Part shown: piece by piece, positions 35,470 through 46,403 of the stretch
How positions within the stretch are numbered: position 1 is the first letter of the stretch
Layout of the letters: each line of letters begins with the position of its first letter
Assembly (NCBI GenBank): GCA_024138015.1
Contig: JAMXBB010000007.1
Location: forward strand, 92,365,045-92,429,044
From: Lumnitzera littorea
Lineage: Eukaryota; Streptophyta; Magnoliopsida; Myrtales; Combretaceae
Direction of reading: 5' to 3'
DNA length: 64,000 nt
Made by a program: the position numbers and the translations under genes
The notes under the pieces: generated by a model
What the model was told of the DNA's origin: nothing
The model's database searches: none
Seen by the model: only the letters and a program-made list of their open reading frames with translations

Positions 35470-37048
35470 GTCCCATCAAGTTACAATTAGCACATCCAAA
35501 TGCAGCTTCTATGACAACTTTGAAAAAATTCACTTATATTAATGAAATCTTGTATTTTAAGGGACCAGAAAGTGTTTTGTCTCAATGTATTTATGCAAAG
35601 CAAGCTCGTTTGAAGTTAGATAAATACCACAAGATTTGGTGTAGAGAAGAAGGGCTACCCTTATATCACTACATTCAGCATGTAGGGTATTACTGGCCAA
35701 CAATGTCTAAAGATGCATCCTAACTACAAATGAGTTACCCAAAGTGTGTTGAACTCCCCGACTAAGGAGAATGCAACTTTGTAGTAAGTGTAAGCGATTA
35801 AAGGTGCCCTTATATCAATTACCTTAAAAATAATGTTCTGCCTATGAATAGTACAGATGCTCGATTAGTGAAGCATAAAGCAAGAAAGTATCTTGTACAT
35901 GAGGGTGAGTTATACAGGGTATCATTCATAGGAAAGCTTCCTCAATGTATAGCACCTCCTGAAATAAAAACCATATTTTTTAAAGCATACTCTGGAAATG
36001 GTGGAGAACATCAAGGGAGAAGGAAGTTGTACCACCACCTACTTCATATGGGATACTATTGGCCCACCATGGAAAATGATGCATTCAAATTTGCCAAGAT
36101 GTATATTACATGCCAACAACATGGTGATGCAATCCATGCTCTCACGGTAATATTACATAGCTTAACTACTCTATGGCCATTTCATACTTGGGCATTTGAC
36201 TTAATTGGTCCAATAAACCTACCATCCAAAGGGTGCATATGGATCCTTATTAGGATTGAATGTTTCACCAAGTAGGTTGAGGCGATCCCCCTCAAGAATG
36301 CAACAAGACCTGTTATAGCAAATTTCATAAATGAGCATATTATTTGCCATTTTAGGATCCCAAAGCATGTCCTTTCAAATAATGGCACCCCCTTCATTAA
36401 CTCACATATAAGACAATTACTAGCTTCTTATAATATTGATCATGTGAAGTCTACACCATGTTATCCGAAGGGAAATGGCCAAGCAGAGTGGAATGACTTA
36501 TGAAAATCTGCAAGACTCTCCTAAAGGTGCTCAATTGAATGGTTTATGAAAATCACAAAGAGTGGAATGACAAACTATCATTGGCAATATAGGCTTATAG
36601 AACTTCCAAATGAGGCCCTACTTAGATGACACCTTTCTCTTTAATATATGGGTCTAAGGCATTGATGCCTATTGAAATCTTGGTTCCTTCCGCATACTTG
36701 GCTCTCAACACTAAATTAGAACTGAATAGCTTACGTATGCTGGATCTTGAAGCCTTAGAAGAAAGGCGAGGCAATGCCAAGCACAACCTTGCTAATTATC
36801 AAAGACAACTTAGTGTTGCTTATGATCACTTGGTCAAGAAAAGATCTTTTCAACAAGGCGATGTTGTATTTCACACGACAAAGCATGTATGGTGAGGTAT
36901 TCCAGTGCTAAAGTTTACACTGAAGTGTGAAAGCCCTTTTATAATTCATGAGGTTTATGACAGTGGCTACTGTAAACTTCTTAATCCTAAAACCGATGCA
37001 TTAACCCCTGTCGTTAACTTTCAATGTGTTAAAAAGTTTCATTTGTAG
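35470..37048 (+). pseudogene. Tat element integrase with two zinc-binding-like blocks
   Basis: The first block, LYHYIQHVGYYWPTMSKDAS (about 35660-35720), ends in YPKC. The second, KLYHHLLHMGYYWPTMENDA then MYITCQQHGDAIHA (36020-36140), precedes the core. Core: HTWAFDLIGPINLPSKGCIW (36183-36242) keeps the first Asp; HVLSNNGTPF (about 36365-36394) has Asn for the second Asp; GNGQAEW (about 36473-36493) keeps Glu. The C-terminal part covers SLIYGSKALMPIEI and KRSFQQGDVVFHTTKHVW, and the frame reaches a stop at 37046-37048. No chromodomain seen. Not functional. Confidence 0.85.
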
Positions 37049-37256
37049 ATCCAACAATGTATTTACAATTTACATGAATGAAACATTCAACTTCCATTAC
37101 TCTATTTCTTTGTGTCTTTTTTTTTTTTTTTTTACTTTCTTTTGCCTTGTTATTATTGCAAAGTTAGAGATTTATCTCCTTAGCGTACAGTTTTATTATG
37201 TATTATACTCTTGTCTCCTTATTAGTACAAAGTCAAAGATACATCTCCTTAGCACA
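37049..37256 (+). other. Post-pol segment of the Tat element
   Basis: Non-coding, with a T-run (37117-37133) and a repeated phrase AAAGT(C/T)A(A/G)AGAT..ATCTCCTTAGC (37160-37183 and 37231-37254). Tandem variation after pol is common in Tat elements. Confidence 0.6.
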
Positions 37257-37841
37257 TGTAAGCCCTAAAGCCAAGCCAAGCCAAGTAACCATAGGTTTAA
37301 GCTTAAAACCCAAGGTTTAAGGCAATCGGCTAAAGGATCCGATCAAACCCAAATTATAAACTATTTAGCAAAATACCAGTAAAAATGACCCTATAAACTT
37401 AAATTTAAGAAAGTAAGTAGTAAAATAAGAGACTATAAAATTTTCAAATTTTAAGCATAATAACTGCTAATTACCGAAAAGGTAAAAAGTGTAATATAAT
37501 AACTAATAAATTAGTAGAGATAGATAATATGTATACTAAAAATTTTAGAATGACCAAAATAATATTTAGGAATGTTCACATGTACCCTACATGTATTTAC
37601 GTGTAGATAAAAATACGCGTAATTACTAAAATTAACCGAAAACTAAGTAAATAATTAAAGAAAAATACAAAATAATTATAAAAAAAAAAAAAAAAATCAG
37701 AAGAGGATAACTGCAACAAGATTAGGTCGTGGACTGAAAAGAAAAAAATAACCAATAAGAATTTGACAAACAAAAAGCCAAAAATCAAGGAAATGGGGCA
37801 AAATCCCATCAAATTAATGCACATTAATTACTACATTTGTC

Positions 37842-37850
37842 TATAAATAA
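37842..37850 (+). promoter_or_regulatory. TATA box of solo LTR D
   Basis: TATAAATAA, 585 bp from the LTR start, conserved in position with copy C. Confidence 0.6.
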
Positions 37851-37984
37851 GGAAAAAATTCTCAGAAGTCATTTGGCTAGTTTGTGATCTGAGAAAAATC
37901 GAAACACAAAAAAAAATCGAGAGAAATTCCAGAAAAAAAAAAAAAAAGAAAGAAAACTGTGCAGATTAGCAAGGTGAACTAAAA

Positions 37985-38030
37985 CCACCACCCACCACCA
38001 CCTGGGATCGAACCACCACCACCACCACCC
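37985..38030. repeat. (CCA)n simple repeat
   Basis: Two CCACCACC runs separated by TGGGATCGAA. The tryptophan-rich minus-strand frame across it is an artefact of this repeat. Confidence 0.85.
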
Positions 38031-39730
38031 TACACTATAACCACCGACTAGATCGGCCGACAGCCTTGGACCGGGTTTGGACGGCCAGAAAGCTTCGAAC
38101 CGGTTAGTCATTTATTCACCCCGATTTTTGTATAATTTTGTAAAATTAGTTATTTTGCCCAGAAAATTATGAAACTTGTTATTCTGAGGTTTTATTGTAT
38201 GTAGATTTAGGGAAAAATATTGATTTAGTTTAATTATGTCTAGAAATATAGGGTCCTTAACAAATTGTTCAAAACCGAGCATGATTAAACCGAAAAATAA
38301 ATAGGCTTAGGAGTGTAGTTTGGGGCTCAAATTTTTTTTGTAGGATTCTCATATGATGTAGAACAGTGCTATGAAGCCATTTTTTTAAAATTAATTTTCA
38401 AAAATTTTAAGTTAATTTTTAGCCCTAAAATGATGGTAAAATTGGGTGATTTAGGGTTAATTAGGTAATTAGGATGTTAATTACTGATTTGGATCTTAAT
38501 TATATGTTTAGGGAAGTTAATCTCTGCAGTGGAACCCTAATCCTAGCCTTTAGGTACTAAGTATGGTTAATTAGGAAAATTAGGTAAAGAATATAAGAAA
38601 TTAGGAATATGTAAAAATGTAAATTAATAAATCTAAAAAAATAAAGTTATTTAGATAATATTATAATTAAAATCAGAAAAATAATAAATCTGAAATAATA
38701 TTTAATTTTAAGTAAATATCTCAAAATGTAAGATTTTTACACATCGGGAATAAATCCGATACCACAATTAGGGTTAACGTGTACCAAATAGTTTAGAATA
38801 CCAAAATTATGACCCAATAGGATATTTGAATACCCGAGCACAAGGTGATTAATGTCACATTGGGATTCGAGCCTAATTACGACTTAGGAATTAAAACTAG
38901 AATCTAGTTTAGGAGCCGAACCCTGAAATAGAATACAACGAATTATTAATACGTTGTAGGTATACATGAGGAAAATGAGTTACATTATAAATTAGAATAA
39001 GAATCCATAAAATATAAGTACTAAAAGAACCTATTTGTATTATAGGACACCCAGAAACAAATCAACTCACAACTAGAGGATCGAGCGATTGAGCAAATTC
39101 AGGTAAGTTGGGTTATTGCTTATTATAATAGAGTACAAGTTTTGTAGTACTCGGAGACTTAGGCTTGTATATGATTGTGAATGTAAGTAACTTGTACATG
39201 TAAGTAACTTGTGCATGTGCTTGATGTATCTGAATTTGTGCTGGAATTTGTATTGTGAATGATTTTGTGACTGATTGAATTGGTATGAACTTGCTGAACA
39301 CCCTAACCGGAATTTAATCTTAGTCGACCCTAATAACCGAAAATGTCATGCATTGCAACCCGTTAGGGGATCATAGGACTCTCCAACCAAATACTGACCC
39401 CTTCGAAAGGGATAGCGTAGGATTGCAAAATGGTCCCTTCTTCATCCTCAATCGAACTAAGTGACAGGAGAGGAGGTCGCGGCGGGGGTGAAGTCAATGG
39501 TTCGAAGGTAGTCGCGGGAGGAGCGAGGTCTCCATTGCACAAGCCTGGGTTTGGTTGTGAGCTGCTACATAACATGGAACTCCTCAACCCGGATCGGAGC
39601 GGGTGAAATTTCTCTGATTTCACAACGGACCGAACTACGTTGTGCGATAACACTTGATTGTTGCATTGCATGAAAATAATTGTTTGATAACCCTGTTTGT
39701 GCTTGTATGCATTCATGAGTCTCCAATTCA

Positions 39731-39778
39731 ACTTACTGAGCTGTAGTTGCTCATACCCTTATAGATCCTTTTGCAGGT
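39731..39778 (+). promoter_or_regulatory. Conserved LTR block ending in a CAG|GT acceptor-like site
   Basis: ACTTACTGAGCTGTAG followed by TTTTGCAGGTT. The same order recurs in A (55919-55970), B (54716-54766) and, worn down, in C (32097-32140). It looks like a polypyrimidine tract plus 3' splice site, but the role is not known. Confidence 0.5.
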
Positions 39779-40195
39779 TCTGATTTGTGATCACTACAAG
39801 TATTATGCCGCCCTACAATTATCCAGAGGTTAGTCCTTTTGAAGCCAGGGGTGTGAGAATTAAGTTATTTAGCATAATGTGTAACTAGACTGACTTTGTA
39901 GTTAAAGGTTGAAGACTGTTAGTTATTCTGTAAATTAGTAAACTGTAGTGATTATGTAAAACTTCCTGGGAAGCTCTGTAGACTTATTTATAATTATCTA
40001 TGTTTAATAGAAATTTGTGATAATTATCATAATTGTAATATAATTATTAATCGAACTGTTTACTTCAAAGCGAGGAGTCGTCGACGCCTTGTGTAGATTA
40101 TCTCTATGGTAGGGACTGTGAAGCCAATTACTATCATAGAATGGTTTACACGGCGGGACTGTTGCGACTTTGCGACTTCGGGGCGTAACAGCACA

Positions 40196-40690
40196 TAAGG
40201 CCAATACATCAATAAGTAAAGAGAAAGCAATACAAGGTTAAGTATTGGGAAATACCCTCTTGACCACTGATAAATATGATTGGCACATGTTATTATTGCT
40301 GCTTAAGCATAATCGACTATTTTATCTTATTTATTGTTGCTAGTAAGTGAGAGCCTCCCTCTAATGCACAACACTATCCTCTAGGCTTTATAAGCAATAA
40401 GGAACAAATCCTACTATCATGACATTTCTTTTACAATATTGTCGCTAAGTGAGGCACTACCTCCTAAAGTTCACAACAACACCCCCTCCTACACATACCC
40501 TCTATAGGTTTTAGTAGCATAGGCCACCTTTAGGCTAAGAAGCCTTGTTATTTGATACAACTAAGTTGTTGAAATAAATAAAGAATAGAAAGATAAGAGG
40601 AAAGCAATCAAACTTCATTCAATCAATAAGTTCTACTTAAAAGTGTTGAAAACAACTCGAATACCAAAAAAAAAAAAAAAAGAAGGTTAA
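40196..40690. other. Tat element segment between solo LTR D and the antisense gene
   Basis: Two related stretches of about 100 bp with GAG(A/G)C..CTCCCTCTAATGCACAACA and GAGGCACTACCTCCTAAAGT patterns (40340-40380 and 40450-40490). No coding signal. Confidence 0.5.
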
Positions 40691-41328
40691 GGAGGGTATG
40701 GGAATACAGCCATACTCTGCTAAGAGGGGCAATCTAAACCTACTATGGACTCAAGGTCCGTATCACCTAATAAGTCTTGCTTCACGATCTATCTCCTTAA
40801 TAGCATCTTGTAAGGCTTGAATCCTTGCCACTAGCTCACCTCGGCTTCTCATAGTGGCACAATAACTTAGCAATCTCTTAGCTTTGGCAACAATGGTTCC
40901 AGTAGATGAGAAGAAATGTGAAATCCATAAAAGAATATTATCTCCCTTGGGATGGCTCCTAGAGTTGCTACCATGTCTCTACAAGACAAGTTAGCAACTG
41001 GGGGTGGATAGACATAAATAGATACTGCATATACTTTACCTCCATGACTCTATAAGCGTAGCAACGCATCCGCATAAGTATTGCCATCACCTACCTCGTT
41101 GACTGATAAAGTAATGTCTCGTGCTTTGAGGGAATTATTCAACTCTTTAGTTCCATTATCATCATCAGCATCCTTATATTAGACTGGAGATTCACCATAA
41201 TCTACCAAGTCCTCATCATCATTATTTGAAGCTACTACTGGTGTAGCAAGATCATCCAAACAAACCCCAAAGCTTAAGTTAATGGCATCGTCCTTCTCGC
41301 CAATTGCAATAGGAAGGCCCGTCTCAAA

Positions 41329-41343
41329 CTACAAGAACAAAGA

Positions 41344-41402
<59 letters not shown>

Positions 41403-41435
41403 TATAAAATAGCATGATGCATTTAATAAAGTAAC
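41329..41435 (-). other. Predicted intron 2 of the antisense PMD gene
   Basis: Minus strand GTTACT donor at 41435 and TTGTTCTTGTAG acceptor at 41329. It contains a (TA)n(CA)n microsatellite (41347-41402), which lengthens it. Downstream, FETGLPIAIGEKDDAINLSF reads open. Confidence 0.5.
41347..41402. repeat. (TA)n(CA)n compound microsatellite
   Basis: TA repeats to 41390 followed by CA repeats to 41402. Confidence 0.95.
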
Positions 41436-42509
41436 CTTCTAAATAAATGCTTGCTTAGTTTGCCTTGAATCCACTAGTGGAGGTGAGGGGTGGTTATTCT
41501 TAGACTTTAAAGAAGGGTTCACCACTATTGTCTTACTAGGACATTCTAATTGTTTAATAATAGTCGATCGTGCATCTCTATTACCTTGAGACTTGGGCCT
41601 TGGGAGTTTAAAAAAGAATTCATAACGATATACAGTAGGTGCATGAAGTGTATCACCTACTGGCACAAAGGCATAAGCTCGAAATGCATCCAGGAAATTC
41701 ATCCAATGTGTTAGCCATCTAGGGGAAGCAACCCCAAAGTGACCAGTAAAAGGAAAGAACAGTTATCGCTTTTTAGGGTGAATCTTCCTAAAGTCATTCG
41801 GACATAGTGAATGGCAACATGATTCAAAACTCTTAGTTGTGGTAATCGGGCGAGGCATTCCTTGATCAAAACCAAGTTGATGCGCAACCCAATGGGAAGA
41901 GTATACCATGACTCTTTACTCTAAGAAGCAACCGATTGAGTCTTTATTGTTAAGAAGTGAAGGCAAGCTCCCTGGAATACACTATAAGAGGAACTTGGCT
42001 TGAGAATCGAGGATATTTTCTCGATTTTCCACTAAGGTAACCTTATCGTCTGAGCCAGGAGGATAAAGTGCATTATTGTCTTCATATCCTACAATTTGCT
42101 TGACATAAGGGTGGAATGTGAATTTACCCTCAATGTTAATGAGCTCTAGGAGTGACTAATCAATTAATCCCTCAACCTAAGCCCACGCCCTAGGAAGAGT
42201 AAGGTCGAGTTGGTCTTATACACCAGGAGGAGAAAAATGTCTTTGAAACTACTCGTAAAAGAAAATTTGAAGAAACAGCAGGTCTACATGATAAATGATC
42301 ACATATCGACCTTTCAAACATATGGAAGCATGGTGATATAAGTCTAAGCATTGATAAAGTGAACCTAAGTAAAAGGGACCTAGAGCGAATCGCTCACCCT
42401 AAGCAATGCGTATGGCCAAGAGGAAGAGTCGTGGACTAACACCTTCCTTATGCCCTTCGGGGAATATGAATAGAGAAAGCCAGAACACAATGAAAGCGGA
42501 AATTTCATA

Positions 42510-42597
42510 CTTGCAATGACGAGATAAAGAACATATGGGTAGAAGATATAACTACAACACTTGAATTAAAAAAAAAAAAGGACATGAAGATACTTAC
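42510..42597 (-). other. Predicted intron 1 of the antisense PMD gene
   Basis: Minus strand GTAAGTATC donor at 42597 and ATTGCAAG acceptor at 42510, 88 bp, with a T-run between. PMD coding similarity stops and restarts at these edges. Confidence 0.6.
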
Positions 42598-43358
42598 TCT
42601 TTCCTGCGACCTGGACCTAGAATCTGAGGCCTATCCTTCCTTCATTCCTTAAAGAAGTATGTGAGCCAAGAAGCAAAACATGGCTTCTTCTTCTAAGTGT
42701 GAGTAGCTTGCAAAGCACCTATTAGTGATGTTTGAAAACTGTGCTCTTTATGAGAGGATGTTGTGGTAGTAAGGTCTACTCATTCAAAGCTACACAAATT
42801 CAACAGTACAACTATGTCTTCTAATGTTGGAGTTATCTCCCCCCACGAAGTGATAAATGTGTGGGTCTGAATACTCCAATGCAATATGATTGCCCACCAT
42901 ACTTCCATTCCACTTAATTGCAGGAACCACAACCAAATAGAAGTGGTAATAGCATGGAGGACTTTAACCTTCTTCAGTAAACTCATGTATTTTGGCTTCT
43001 CTGCAATGTATGTTACCCAATCATCCCATCCAGAAGGTGCCTCCTTTAGAAAGGTGAATTGGGTACTAAAGAGAGGTAGCTCTCTCCTCTCATTTCTAAA
43101 GCACAACACTGAATCTCCTCGTATGGTGTCTCTAGAATCAACACAAAGCTCATACTCAATAAACTGAAGGTTACCATTAGTTTGAGGTGTTGCACAAGCT
43201 TCTCGGTGCTTAGCTTTGTCCCAGAATATGTCTTCAGATACAGTCTCATCCAACCACTTATCTTGAGGATACAGGATGGGTAGTGGATATTTATCTTGAT
43301 GCACCAGTAAGTCCTTCATCTTCGCTACTTCTATACTTCGACTTGGATTGGACTTCAT

Positions 43359-45055
43359 CTCTTTTTCTACGAGGGCACAAAATCAATATATTTAATACAT
43401 GAAGGAGGGAAAGCGTTACTAAAGTAACTATTATCATTAACTCTCTCATGCATGAAAGAAGTATACAAATTGAAAGGGCAACCACCCAGTGTAATTCTAA
43501 CTTTTGACAAATCACATTTGCAAAAAGGGCAAGAACCATGAGGTTTAAATAAATAAATGCCTCAGCATGCTACTTGTCTAAGGAATTATGCTATCAACCT
43601 CAATTCAATGTAGCATATATGAGCATTAAGGAGGGAAACAATATGTACATGTAGGAACAATAAAAAGGAATAAAGAAATTGAATCTTTGATCACCTAGCC
43701 GCTCATTGAAAAGACTTAAAATAAGAGTGTGATGATTGAAATCTAAATGTGCATAACTTCCTTTTAAAGAAAATTTAGTTTATCTCATGATGCTATAGTA
43801 TATGTTGTAGCGAAGATATAACGCATGGAAACTCATTCCAAAGGAGTTATTCACAATTATTTTTAAAGACTATATTCTTAAAGGTGCCTCTTCAAATATT
43901 GACGGTATGGAAGGCTCTATGCATAAAGACTACAACAAGAAAGACTAAAAGAGATTTTATGTTTGCCAATAGATTTGACTAAGTCTATATATTCTATCAA
44001 AGAAAAAAAAAATTGTTGCTCTTCACGATTAATGTTACAATTATAAATTCATCTACCACGTTACAAGAATAAAGAACTAATGAGGAAAGAGGAGGATAAC
44101 CATTCATGAGGGGACCATGATGTGCTAATAAACCGAATGCCCAAAGCTGCTACTTCTTTTCTTCCCAAAGAGTTGTTATTAATGGCAGCCATAGGTTGTT
44201 TTCACAATCCTACAAAAGACAAACACGGAATTTGAAAAACGTTAAAAGGAATGCAATGCAAAGAAAAGGGATTCAATGAATTACGAAAGATTTGAAGTCT
44301 TTATTGATGGACTTGATTTGAAAAGTGAAGGCCTCGTAGTTGTTTACTCAAACACTTATCTTTAGTGGATTGCTTAACTGACTTATGAACTTAGTACATT
44401 CCTTTACCTACGTTTATTACGAGAACAACTAGAATGTGAACGATTCAAATTTGGGATGAGAGGGAAACTGGACAATCCATGCATCTATAAATAGCCAACG
44501 TGAAAGATTCTAAAGATATAGATGAAGGATAGAATAAAGATATGATAAATATTGACAAGGGGACAAATGATGTTTGCTATATCAAGGTTACAAGAGGTAA
44601 CACAGATAAGAAATGTGAAAAAAGAAAATTTTTTTGAGATTGATCTTTTCAATTGACAATAGAATTTTATTAAAAAAGAACAAGAAAAGAAAATCAAAAG
44701 AAGAGTAAGGACTTATGGCTCTAAGATTACTAAGCATAAATTGATGAAATCTTCAAGTTATGCTGTCTTTGATTTTCACCTTCGCTTTTTGTTAGTAAAT
44801 GAGGACTAAATGAATTCAAAACTGGGATGAGAAAGCTTGAAGAATTGCACTTATAGTCGATATGGTTGGAGTTGTGAAGATAAAGTCTTAAAGATTTCAT
44901 TGAGATTTGATTAATTTGAGTTGATATCTTTTTCAAGATAAAACATTACCAACTATTATAAAAAAGATATGAATTTAGGATAAAGGTCATACAGGCGTTC
45001 CACTAAACCAAAAAGGATTTCAAATTTTTGGGCCCATAATTTTCTATATAGGCTT

Positions 45056-45095
<40 letters not shown>

Positions 45096-45710
45096 ATGCA
45101 TAAAGAAGCTTAAAAAATAATAAAAAAATACCTTACCGTATTATGGGGGCGTTACCCTTACACCCCCAAGCTATCTCTATATAGGGCAATGTAACTCTTG
45201 TAGTTTTTGCAAGGGGGGTTGATGTAGTCATTTCGTTTTGCAATGCTTTAGAGCTCCACTCCACTTCACAATAGCACTACCCCATTTACCAGTATAAACA
45301 AGATACATACACACTCGTATATATATATAACATGGCTGGATGGGATGTTATGAAAGCTTTAGATTCCTATGAATGCTCCAATGGTTTTATCTTTTCTACT
45401 AATGATCATAAAATAAGGAAGAAATACCGAAAAAAGCCACTGCACACATTATTTAGTGAATCAATCTCATGAGAGTAATAAGTCTATAGTGCAATATAAA
45501 GGCATATTGAAGTATGTGTTCAATGGTAGCAAAATAAATACTAGCATATCATGCTTAACTCACTAATGATCCAAGAGATGCATTGATTCTATAGATATTG
45601 GAAGTGATCAAGCAAGTAAAGTCACTATTTAGTGCGTCTACATAACAGTTGAAAAAATAACTTTTAGAAATACCCAAAATCCCCTTGAATGTGTCCAAGG
45701 GACTTTTAGT
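43359..45710. other. Tat element 3' untranslated segment
   Basis: No recognised protein. Open frames here are at most 82 codons. A (TA)n run lies at 45062-45092. The segment may include the upstream region of the antisense gene. Confidence 0.5.
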
Positions 45711-45711
45711 C

Positions 45712-45722
45712 AAGGGACAAAA
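45712..45722 (+). other. Tat element polypurine tract
   Basis: AAGGGACAAAA directly before the 3' LTR. Confidence 0.75.
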
Positions 45723-46403
45723 CGTAGAGGGCTAAAAATTATTATATTAGTTATTGGGATAAGCCCATTACTTATTTAGGCTTGACTCCTTAGGCTAAGT
45801 GATAAGGTTTAAGGAGTCCAGTCCATTTTTGGATGATTCAGAGAGATTTCGCTTGGTGGGCTTAGAATAGGGATCATTGGACTGGTCTATTCGCCTCCAA
45901 CTTTTTTCAAGCAAGCTCATGCACTTATAAGGAAGGCTACTTACCTTGGGCCTATTAACTAGCTCATTCTGGATAACTATGAATTAAGCAGGCTCCGTCT
46001 CATCTGTTGATCATCAAAATGATCTAACGTGATCAACGAATGCTATCTTACCTAAGAGCCTATAAATACCTAACACTTTCTCCCCATTAAGAACTCTTGG
46101 AGAGAGATAAGAGAAACGGTGTTTCACTGTGAAAACTCTGCTGTCTAAGATCAAATAACATTCAAGCAAAAAACTGATCTTATTCGCTCAAGCTACAAGG
46201 TAAATACCTGAGAATCCCTAAGGCTACCTTGTTTGTCACTTATACATTTGAGACACTAAGATTGCCTATTCTTCCTCCTTACCTTTATTCTCATGTAATC
46301 ATCTCCTCAGGTGACAGTCTTACTTCATTTCTTTGAAGCTATGTGTAGCGTATTATTTACGCAACACGCATATAACCACTCCAATCAAACCCCTACATCT
46401 ACA
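45723..46403 (+). repeat. Tat element 3' LTR
   Basis: 681 bp, starts CGTAGAGGG (TG mutated to CG) and ends CTACATCTACA. TATA box TATAAATACC at 46061-46070. It also has a short local duplication (GATCTAACGTGATCAACGAA) not seen in the 5' LTR. Confidence 0.88.

Larger units (their letters stand above)
37257..40190 (+). mobile_element. Solo LTR D (Del/Tekay-like gypsy), perfect TSD GCACA
   Basis: 2,934 bp from TGTAAGCCC to GGGGCGTAACA, flanked by GCACA at 37252-37256 and 40191-40195. No internal coding region or second LTR, so it is a solo LTR left by recombination. TATAAATAA is at 37842-37850; poly-A and CCA simple repeats (37985-38030) follow in the presumed leader. It keeps far more CpG than copies A, B and C, so it looks the youngest. 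A 122-codon minus-strand frame at 39363-39731 shows no protein family and is treated as chance. Confidence 0.85.
40700..43358 (-). pseudogene. Antisense plant mobile domain (PMD) gene of the Tat element
   Basis: Read right to left. A 192-codon open frame (43358-42780) runs from MKDLLVHQDKYPLP through PKYMSLLKKVKVLHAITTSI and ends with THTFITSWGEITPTLEDIVV LL, the PMD signature (HTFH.PWGEM.PTLEDV..L). It goes on through CFASWLTYFFKE (about 42670) to a plausible donor at 42597, resumes at 42509 with YEISAFIVFWLSLFIFPEGH (42509-42450), then LFLLAIRIA and FALGPFYLGSLYQCLDLYHH with KGRYVIIYHVDLLFLQIF, and reaches SKNNHPSPPLVDSRQTKQAF near 41450. A last exon may start at 41328. PMD antisense genes are known in some Tat elements (from memory). 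Stops are few in exon 1 and more frequent later. Confidence 0.82.
27285..46403 (+). mobile_element. Tat/Ogre-lineage Ty3/gypsy retrotransposon with antisense PMD gene
   Basis: Direct LTRs at 27285-27928 and 45723-46403; a primer site after the first and a polypurine tract before the second. On the plus strand are gag, protease, RT, RNase H, a second (archaeal-type) RNase H, and an integrase without a chromodomain. The second RNase H is the hallmark of the plant Tat lineage. A minus-strand PMD gene lies between pol and the 3' LTR. Two solo LTRs (29595-32479, 37257-40190) interrupt it, so the original element was about 13.3 kb. The flanks GATTT and CATTT agree at 4 of 5 bases. Confidence 0.9.

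Noticed and set aside
36182..36397. 71-codon minus-strand frame over the Tat integrase core
   Set aside because: Shadow frame opposite the recognised integrase.
37869..38111. 80-codon tryptophan-rich frame
   Set aside because: It is the (CCA)n repeat read on the minus strand with a poly-A tract.
39363..39731. 122-codon minus-strand open frame in solo LTR D
   Set aside because: It lies inside a GC-richer block of an LTR, has no domain I recognise, and the homologous blocks in A, B and C do not keep it open.
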